DNA of 7,923 nt from NCBI GenBank assembly GCA_029570245.1, contig JAKQSH010000508.1, positions 1 through 7,923 on the forward strand, given 5' to 3'. Numbering within the stretch: position 1 is the stretch's first letter; the number at the start of each line of letters is the position of its first letter. Shown in pieces: positions 1 through 4,716 of the stretch. The notes beneath the pieces were generated by a model that was not told the origin of the DNA, searched no databases, and saw nothing but the letters and a program-made list of their open reading frames with translations. The position numbers were made by a program, and so were the translations under genes. Source of the DNA: Deltaproteobacteria bacterium. Its GTDB lineage: Bacteria > Myxococcota_A > SURF-8.

Positions 1-237
1 CCCCTGCCATACATAACGTTCCACACCGAGGTTGAAATAGAAACGTTTCTTGTCTCCAAAAATATCTTTGGCCGGGCTTATTCCCGAAAACTCGTCGTCG
101 ATGAAATCGAGAGAGTAAAAACCGAAACCGGTGTGAGCAGTCCAGTTGCGCTCCGACTCGGCTGAGACAGGAGATGACCAGAGAACAGCCAGCAGCAGCA
201 CCAGCAGACAGGGAGAAAGTTTAACGATGCTCTTCAT
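1..237 (-). CDS. Outer-membrane beta-barrel protein, N-terminal part (MXAN_2562-like)
   Basis: This is the first 79 codons of a gene that runs off the left edge; no stop is seen. The start is ATG at 237-235, preceded by AGGAGG at 251-246 with 8 bases between. Residues 1-26 form a Sec signal peptide: MKSIVK, a leucine-rich core, then PVSA before the likely cleavage site. The mature start has alternating aromatic and hydrophobic residues typical of beta-strands. From memory, the pattern DDEFSG, KDIFG, then LGVERYVWQG resembles the N-terminus of the myxococcal MXAN_2562-type outer-membrane barrel family. Only about a third or less of such a protein is visible, so the family call is tentative; export to the outer membrane is a better-supported inference. 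The start overlaps the stop of the acidic CFI-box gene by one base (TAATG), implying translational coupling and a shared envelope role. Confidence 0.6.
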   Translation of the reverse strand, partial: MKSIVKLSPCLLVLLLAVLWSSPVSAESERNWTAHTGFGFYSLDFIDDEFSGISPAKDIFGDKKRFYFNLGVERYVWQG

Positions 238-1832
238 TATCCATTCCTCCTGGAAGGCAGGTACGCTCCGAAGAAAGCCGTGGCCAGCACACCACCCAAA
301 AGACCGAATTTTGCGGCCATACCAACCTCAAACAGCAGTTTAAGCCACAGCACGATCGGGAAAAGGAAAACTCTGGCGAGCCAGCGCAGGAAACCGTTCT
401 CCTCAATGACCTTTGCAGCTGGCGGACTGTATCGGTAATAAAGCTCGATAAATTTGCGTCCGGCATCGGTCTTTGCCAGATACATGTCGCGGAATGCACG
501 CAGGCGGACAACGTCCTGGTGGTCGTATGCGCCGTAAGCAGCGGTGGCGATGAAGCAGAAACCGCCCTTTTCATCTCCGCCGTTGCGCTTGTACGTTTCC
601 CAGAAATCGTCAACCATCTGCGGAGTTCCGTAAACCGGATCGGACCAGTCGAAGGAGTAGTTTCCGGCTGCGTCTATGGTGCGGGCGCGAATTTCATACA
701 TGACGCCGTTTGTCAGCCCGCCGATACGGTGACTGTCGCCTGTAACGCCTTCCGGCTCAGGATTTATGCAACCATACAGTTCTTCTCCTGTTTCTTCGTC
801 GCCGTCTTCCTCTTTTGCCGCTTCTTCCTCAACATCGGGCTCCGCTTCCGAATCCGGTTCAAGTTCGGCATCTGCTTCCGCTTCAAACTCAGTATCGCCG
901 TCAGATTCGACTGTTTCGGACAGTTCAGATTCGACTTCGTCCTCCATCCCGGATTCAAGCTGCTCCGGCTCGGAGTCCGACAGTTCAGCTTCAAGATCGG
1001 CGTCACCATCGGCAGACAGCGTGTCCGCCAGAACTATTTTCGCATCGGCTGAAGTATCGGATGCTGATTCTGTATCGAAATCTCCGCCATCCACTTTTCT
1101 GACACAGAATGTATAACGCAGTGTACCGCCTTCCCTGTTGCCGGATTCCGAATATGTAACCGGCGTCCAGCTGACTGTAAGAGCCTCTTCCCCGGCCACA
1201 ACATCCTTGTTGAGCTCAGGCGCAGCCGGAGGGTCCATATCGACATGCACAGTGATGGTGTGAGTCAGGGATCCTTCAGTTTCCACTTCGTCGTCTTCAT
1301 CGGCGTCGTTGTCGTTATAATCGTAATCATCGTCATAATCACCGTCAGTATATCCATCGTCGTAGTAGTAATCGCCATCGGTATAAAACGCTGCGTCTTT
1401 TGCCGAGTGCTGAGGTTCCGGTTCAAGGCGGAGTTTGCTGCTGGAACTGACGACACGCAGGATTACGTCGTAGGAGTAAACATCTTTGCCGTCGTGGAAG
1501 GACTGGCTGTTGTTTTCCTGCAACTGCCTGACTTCTTCGGTTGTGAAACTAAGCGTTTCACTCGAACCGTCAAATTCGCCGCTGCGGATTTCTGTACCGC
1601 TTACGTTTTCGAGACGCAGGTCCCAGCGTTCGTAATCGCCCACATCGTGGAATTTAATCTGGATTATCGAATCTTCACGGCAGTAGACATCGTAATCGCT
1701 GTCGGCGTCACGGTCATCAACATTAATGTCGTCGATAACTATTCCGGCAGCTGCGGACACAGCCGGCAGCAAAAGACTGATCAGCATAATCGACAATAAT
1801 AAAGCCATGTTAGGCTTGTTTTTGCGGAGCAT
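237..1832 (-). CDS. Secreted acidic fibronectin III-like protein with CFI-box C-terminal region
   Basis: This 531-residue exported protein has no assignable biochemical function. Residues 1-28 are a signal peptide (MLRKNKPN, hydrophobic core, AVSAAA). Residues about 30-198 look like a beta-sandwich domain ending TITVHVD, with an Asp/Tyr-rich insert at about 146-187. Residues about 200-404 resemble a fibronectin type III domain (LTVSW near 218-222, then GLTNGVMYEIRARTIDAAGN at 372-391), but about 100 acidic Glu/Asp/Ser residues at 250-352 split it between central strands. Residues 424-434 are the CFI box (GFCFIATAAYG), followed by FRDMYL, AGRKF and YYRYSPP, the known CFI-box-CTERM pattern of deltaproteobacterial exported proteins. 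Two hydrophobic segments follow at about 486-504 and 507-524, so the C-terminus is probably membrane-embedded. Start: ATG at 1832 with AGGAGG 6 bases upstream. It lies behind a likely sigma-54 promoter and is coupled by TAATG to the barrel gene. Cysteines lie at 51, 243, 355 and 426. Confidence 0.85.
   Translation of the reverse strand: MLRKNKPNMALLLSIMLISLLLPAVSAAAGIVIDDINVDDRDADSDYDVYCREDSIIQIKFHDVGDYERWDLRLENVSGTEIRSGEFDGSSETLSFTTEEVRQLQENNSQSFHDGKDVYSYDVILRVVSSSSKLRLEPEPQHSAKDAAFYTDGDYYYDDGYTDGDYDDDYDYNDNDADEDDEVETEGSLTHTITVHVDMDPPAAPELNKDVVAGEEALTVSWTPVTYSESGNREGGTLRYTFCVRKVDGGDFDTESASDTSADAKIVLADTLSADGDADLEAELSDSEPEQLESGMEDEVESELSETVESDGDTEFEAEADAELEPDSEAEPDVEEEAAKEEDGDEETGEELYGCINPEPEGVTGDSHRIGGLTNGVMYEIRARTIDAAGNYSFDWSDPVYGTPQMVDDFWETYKRNGGDEKGGFCFIATAAYGAYDHQDVVRLRAFRDMYLAKTDAGRKFIELYYRYSPPAAKVIEENGFLRWLARVFLFPIVLWLKLLFEVGMAAKFGLLGGVLATAFFGAYLPSRRNG
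246..251 (-). promoter_or_regulatory. Ribosome binding site of the outer-membrane barrel gene
   Basis: AGGAGG lies 8 bases upstream of the ATG at 237 and inside the last codons of the preceding gene. It fixes the start of the barrel gene and shows that this gene has its own initiation signal despite the one-base overlap. Confidence 0.75.
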
Positions 1833-1838
1833 TTATGA

Positions 1839-1844
1839 CCTCCT
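1839..1844 (-). promoter_or_regulatory. Ribosome binding site of the CFI-box gene
   Basis: A perfect AGGAGG lies 6 bases upstream of the ATG at 1832. It confirms the start and the signal peptide reading. Confidence 0.85.
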
Positions 1845-1877
1845 GAAAAAACACGAAAAAATATCGCTATCACTTTA

Positions 1878-1894
1878 GGCAAAAGTAATGCCAG
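1878..1894 (-). promoter_or_regulatory. Sigma-54 (-24/-12) promoter candidate
   Basis: Read on the minus strand the element is CTGGCATTACTTTTGCC. Against the sigma-54 consensus YTGGCACGRNNNTTGCW it matches 11 of the 14 specified positions. The invariant GG (-24) and GC (-12) are present with the required 10-base separation. Transcription would start near 1867, giving a leader of about 35 bases to the ATG at 1832 that contains the ribosome binding site. An IHF consensus site and two palindromes lie at suitable distances upstream. A sigma-70 reading of the same stretch (TTGATT, 18 bases, TAAAGT) is weaker, with 4 of 6 matches in each box. The promoter is inferred from sequence only. Confidence 0.6.
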
Positions 1895-1934
1895 AAATCA
1901 AGAAAGACCTTGCACACGCAGATATAGCATTAAA

Positions 1935-1947
1935 TATCAACGAGTTA
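1935..1947 (+). promoter_or_regulatory. IHF-type binding site candidate
   Basis: The plus strand reads TATCAACGAGTTA, a perfect match to the IHF consensus WATCAANNNNTTR. It lies about 68-80 bases upstream of the start predicted for the sigma-54-like promoter, between that promoter and the paired palindromes. This is where DNA bending normally brings an enhancer-bound activator to sigma-54 polymerase. With equal base use, a match on either strand would occur by chance in under 1% of 243-base stretches; the local AT-richness raises that somewhat. Confidence 0.45.
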
Positions 1948-1999
1948 AAGGTTTTATTAAAAACGTCTGTTGAATAAATACAGATTGCGACATGGGCAG

Positions 2000-2029
2000 A
2001 TTAAAGCCACAGGAAGGACACTTTGTCAA
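2000..2029 (-). promoter_or_regulatory. Sigma-70-like promoter candidate
   Basis: On the minus strand TTGACA (2029-2024) is followed after 18 bases by TTTAAT (2005-2000), a perfect -35 and a 5-of-6 -10 box. It would transcribe toward the CFI-box gene with a long leader of about 160 bases. The -35 box overlaps a GACA-N3-TGTC palindrome, so a protein bound there could block it. It may act beside the sigma-54-like promoter, or only one of the two may be real. Confidence 0.4.
2017..2027. repeat. Palindrome copy 1, GACA-N3-TGTC
   Basis: GACACTTTGTC has perfect 4-base arms around a 3-base centre. With the two bases that follow (to 2029) it matches the copy at 2056-2068 at 11 of 13 positions. It overlaps the -35 box of the sigma-70-like promoter, and its centre is about 155 bases upstream of the start predicted for the sigma-54-like promoter. 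It could be an operator or an activator site. Confidence 0.45.
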
Positions 2030-2055
2030 TTCAGCGAAAAATCCCGGCAAAACGA

Positions 2056-2066
2056 GACAAATTGTC
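2056..2066. repeat. Palindrome copy 2, GACA-N3-TGTC
   Basis: GACAAATTGTC has 5-base arms around a single central base. It lies exactly 39 bases from the similar palindrome at 2017-2027 and starts the intergenic region just after the small helical gene ends. On the minus strand the T-tract lies before this hairpin rather than after it, so it does not look like a terminator for the upstream operon. Confidence 0.45.
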
Positions 2067-2075
2067 AAAAAAAAA

Positions 2076-2459
2076 TCACACGCCGAAAGTCAGCTCGCTA
2101 CGGATGCTTTTGGCGTCATCCTTCAAGCGCTCTATCTCGCCGTTAATCTGGGCGGCTGTGATTTTATCAACCAGACCTTTGTCGGAAAGTTTGAACATTT
2201 CGTCCTGTATTGCGGCTATTTTAGATTCGATGGTTTTTATTTTCTCAAGAAGCTGCGGCTTGGTATTTTCCTGCTTTACGGTTTGAGCCAGAGAAACCGA
2301 CAAATCAAGAACATAGCGACGCAGGTCAACCGAAGTGCGCCGGTTTGTATCTTTTGGAAAATGCTGCGCAACAAGGTTGATTTCCTGCACCAGTGATGCC
2401 GCACGACGCCACATGACCATAACACGCATACTCAATGAAGCCGGGACTTTGTCTTTCAT
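2076..2459 (-). CDS. Small helical protein resembling the Avd/S23 four-helix-bundle family
   Basis: This 127-residue protein is almost entirely helical and lacks a signal peptide or membrane segment. Its order of motifs resembles the bacterial Avd / 23S rRNA intervening-sequence protein family: MWRRAASLVQEI, then FPKDTNRR, then LRRYVLDLSVSLAQ, then two long helices around a KGLVD turn. That family packs as four-helix bundles; Avd is the accessory protein of diversity-generating retroelements, but many members occur alone. The similarity is weak and judged by eye. I chose ATG at 2459, preceded by GGAAAAGAG, over two in-frame starts without a ribosome site (ATG 2504, TTG 2534). It follows rarA in the same direction and is probably last in the operon. 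No reverse transcriptase is in the window. The protein exists with good confidence; the family is uncertain. Confidence 0.65.
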   Translation of the reverse strand: MKDKVPASLSMRVMVMWRRAASLVQEINLVAQHFPKDTNRRTSVDLRRYVLDLSVSLAQTVKQENTKPQLLEKIKTIESKIAAIQDEMFKLSDKGLVDKITAAQINGEIERLKDDAKSIRSELTFGV

Positions 2460-2542
2460 TTTCTCTTTTCCAGATTTCAAGATTTCCAAAATAGAATGAA
2501 ACATAATAATGCCAGCAACAGACACATGAGTCAATCAGGCAT

Positions 2543-3883
2543 TCATTCTTCATCTTTTTTTAAAGATTTGCCGGCGGATTCACGGAGCCTCGCCAGACGC
2601 TCGCCGATTTCCTTTTCCAGCCCTTGATCAGACGGTGCGAAATATACGCGATCCTTAAGTTTTTCGGGCAGATACTGCTCTGGAACATAATGTCCGTCGT
2701 AATTGTGAGGATATTTGTAATTACTTCCGTAACCTATTGATTTCATAAGTGCAGTAGGCGCATTACGCACATGCATCGGCACCGGCAGAGCGCCGAATTC
2801 CTTTACGTCCTTACGGGCGGCCAGATACGCCATGTAAGAACTGTTGGCCTTGGGTGCACAAGCCAGATACACTGCAGCCTGAGACATGGGCAGAACGCCT
2901 TCGGGCAGACCTATAAAGCGAAAGCTGTCAGTGGCGGCGACAGCAACCTGCAAAGCCTGCGGGTCGGCGTTGCCGATATCTTCCGAAGCGAAGATAACCA
3001 TGCGACGCAGAATGAACAGCGGGTCTTCTCCGGCTTCCAGCATACGCGTCATCCAGTAAACAGCGGCATCGGGATCGGAGCCTCGCATACTTTTTATGAA
3101 CGCCGATACCAGATTGTAATGTTCTTCACCCTTTTTATCGTAAAGCAGCATTTTCTGCTGCATTGCCTCAACAACAGTGTCTTCGTCGATGGCTTTTTTG
3201 CCGTTCTGCAGAGCAATATCCGCCGCAGTTTCAAGCGTGGTCAAAGCGCGGCGCGCGTCGCCGTATGAACTTTCGGAAAGAAGTGTTACTGCCGTGTCGT
3301 CCATTCCCAGCTCTAAACGCCCCAATCCACGCTCAGAGTCGGAAAGCGCGCGCCGGATTAGACTGGCAAGGTTTTCGGCTTCAAGAGCATGCAACAGCAG
3401 AACTTTCGAGCGTGACAGCAGCGCCGCGTTGACTTCAAAACTTGGGTTTTCGACAGTAGCGCCTATCAGAGTGACGATGCCCTTTTCTACAAAAGGCAGA
3501 AACGCGTCCTGCTGCGATTTGTTGAAACGGTGAATTTCGTCTACAAAAAGGATGGTCCTGCGCCGATGAAACTTCAGTCGGTTACGCGCTTCTTCGGCAA
3601 TCGCGCGGATTTCCTTCACCCCTCCAAGAATCGCCGAATAAAAAACGAATTCAGAGCGTGTATGCTGGGCGATTATGCTTGCTATAGTGGTTTTTCCGAC
3701 CCCCGGAGGGCCCCAGAGAATAAGAGAAGGAATCTGATCGCGCTGAATCAGAGTCGAAAGAAATTTGCCGGGGCCAACGAGATGGTCCTGACCGATCAGT
3801 TCATCCAGACTGCGGGGCCGCATGCGCTCAGCCAGCGGCGCATATTCGTTCTGAGCGTTCGAATGGTCGAAAAGGTCGGACAT
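2543..3883 (-). CDS. rarA: AAA+ ATPase RarA/MgsA, replication-associated recombination factor
   Basis: RarA (MgsA; WRNIP1 in eukaryotes) is a cytoplasmic clamp-loader-like ATPase that acts at stalled or collapsed replication forks. The 446-residue product is full length. It shows Walker A GPPGVGKT at 58-65, Walker B ILFVDEIHRF at 111-120, sensor 1 GATVENPSF at 141-149, an arginine finger in LLSRSKV (R158) and sensor 2 GDARRAL at 208-214. The MgsA C-terminal tetramerisation part follows: KGEEHYNLVSAFIKSMRGSD near 251-270, ASEDIGNADP at 299-308, and the conserved YKYPHNYDGHYVPEQYLP near 389-406. The ATG at 3883 lies 14 bases after the stop of the dehydrogenase gene, and an AAGG overlapping that stop can serve as its ribosome site. 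Nothing is missing from the catalytic core. Family identification is secure; the link to its neighbours is probably only shared transcription. Confidence 0.95.
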   Translation of the reverse strand: MSDLFDHSNAQNEYAPLAERMRPRSLDELIGQDHLVGPGKFLSTLIQRDQIPSLILWGPPGVGKTTIASIIAQHTRSEFVFYSAILGGVKEIRAIAEEARNRLKFHRRRTILFVDEIHRFNKSQQDAFLPFVEKGIVTLIGATVENPSFEVNAALLSRSKVLLLHALEAENLASLIRRALSDSERGLGRLELGMDDTAVTLLSESSYGDARRALTTLETAADIALQNGKKAIDEDTVVEAMQQKMLLYDKKGEEHYNLVSAFIKSMRGSDPDAAVYWMTRMLEAGEDPLFILRRMVIFASEDIGNADPQALQVAVAATDSFRFIGLPEGVLPMSQAAVYLACAPKANSSYMAYLAARKDVKEFGALPVPMHVRNAPTALMKSIGYGSNYKYPHNYDGHYVPEQYLPEKLKDRVYFAPSDQGLEKEIGERLARLRESAGKSLKKDEE

Positions 3884-3897
3884 CTGAGCTTATGCCT

Positions 3898-4671
3898 TCA
3901 GGTTGACTCTCCACCATCAATATACAGTATTGAACCATTGATGTAAGAACTCTTTTCCGAGGCAAGAAAAGCAATGGCCTCGGCCACTTCATGCGGCTCG
4001 CCGATGCGCTTGATTGAATGGGTCTTTAGAACTTCCTCAAGAATGCTTTCGCTGGCCCACAAAGCCTGTGAAAAATCAGTGCGCACCAGACCCGGCGCGA
4101 CACCGACGACTCGAACTCCGTTCGGACCCAGTTCGCGGGCCAGTGTGCGCGTAAGATGATCGACGGCAGCTTTCGATATTGAGTAAAAACCCATAAGAGG
4201 AGCAGGGGATTTTCCGGCGACCGAGGAAACATTGACAATCACCGGAGATGAAGATTTCTCCAACAGAGGCAGCGCCGCAATGCTCATCTGGTAATATCCG
4301 ACGACGTTTGTGTCAAGAATCTTGCGGAAGACATCCGCGCTGCCGTCGCGCACAGGCCCGAAGTATGGGTTCGTTGCTGCGTTGTTAACCAGAATGTCCA
4401 GCCTGCCGAATTCTTCCTGAACCCTGCTGAAAACCGCAGCGATATCTTCAGCTTTGCCGCAGTGACAGGCTATTGGCAGGGCTCGTGTTCGGAACTCCGC
4501 AGAGATTTCAGCGGCGGCGCGCATCAGAGGCTCGGCCTTGCGCGCCAGCATAACGACCTCACAGCCGGCAGCAGCCAGACGGGCTGCAACGGCCCTGCCT
4601 ATTCCACGCGATGCGCCGCTTACAAGCGCGACTTTTCCGGCGAAATCACTGCTGAGTTCATGTATCGGCAT
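3898..4671 (-). CDS. Short-chain dehydrogenase/reductase, DHRS4-like
   Basis: This is a 257-residue classical SDR, the usual length, probably a cytoplasmic NADP(H)-dependent carbonyl or alcohol oxidoreductase; the substrate is unknown. The nucleotide-binding motif is SGASRGIG at 18-25. Arg22, and Arg44 after the second strand, favour NADPH. LVNNAA lies at 94-99, and the catalytic tetrad is Asn122, Ser150, Tyr163 and Lys167 (YSISK). The stretches NNAATNPYFGPV, APGLVRTDFSQALW and KRIGEPHEVAEAIAFLASE resemble the DHRS4-type carbonyl reductase branch more than FabG. I chose ATG at 4671, which has GGAGG 5 bases upstream. A TTG in frame at 4698 has no such site and would put the ribosome signal inside the gene. 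It sits 45 bases after the kinase gene and 14 before rarA. FabG-like roles cannot be excluded. Confidence 0.92.
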   Translation of the reverse strand: MPIHELSSDFAGKVALVSGASRGIGRAVAARLAAAGCEVVMLARKAEPLMRAAAEISAEFRTRALPIACHCGKAEDIAAVFSRVQEEFGRLDILVNNAATNPYFGPVRDGSADVFRKILDTNVVGYYQMSIAALPLLEKSSSPVIVNVSSVAGKSPAPLMGFYSISKAAVDHLTRTLARELGPNGVRVVGVAPGLVRTDFSQALWASESILEEVLKTHSIKRIGEPHEVAEAIAFLASEKSSYINGSILYIDGGEST

Positions 4672-4676
4672 AAACA

Positions 4677-4681
4677 CCTCC
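4677..4681 (-). promoter_or_regulatory. Ribosome binding site deciding the dehydrogenase start
   Basis: GGAGG lies 5 bases before the ATG at 4671. It selects this start over the in-frame TTG at 4698 and shortens the protein from 266 to 257 residues. Confidence 0.8.
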
Positions 4682-4716
4682 GTATCATCAGGATGCAAAC
4701 GATTAATACTCTTTTA

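Noticed and set aside
519..1116. Plus-strand open frames of 177, 95 and 116 residues, one Ser-rich
   Set aside because: They are antisense shadows of the acidic repeats of the CFI-box gene. Ser-rich and Phe/Arg-rich compositions are what Glu/Asp codons give on the other strand, and no ribosome site or family motif is seen.
1937..1993. Tiny minus-strand frame of 18 codons from ATG at 1993
   Set aside because: There is no ribosome binding site and no recognisable peptide; it may be chance in a regulatory leader.
2056..2078. Palindrome plus T-tract as a rho-independent terminator for the rarA operon
   Set aside because: On the minus strand the T-tract comes right after the stop codon and before the hairpin, which is the wrong order; no GC-rich stem precedes the T-tract.
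1992..2396. Plus-strand frame of 134 residues starting in the intergenic region
   Set aside because: Its composition is Phe/Cys-rich with no recognisable motif, and it is antisense to the helical gene, whose protein has a coherent helix pattern.
1833..2459. A diversity-generating retroelement around the Avd-like gene
   Set aside because: No reverse transcriptase, and no template/variable repeat pair differing at adenines, could be found in the window.
2076..2534. TTG start at 2534 for the small helical gene (152 residues)
   Set aside because: No ribosome site precedes it, and the extra N-terminal residues do not match the family-like start; ATG at 2459 has a modest purine-rich signal.
3898..4698. 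TTG start at 4698 for the dehydrogenase
   Set aside because: The strong GGAGG at 4681-4677 serves the ATG at 4671; SDR proteins of this class start close to that point.
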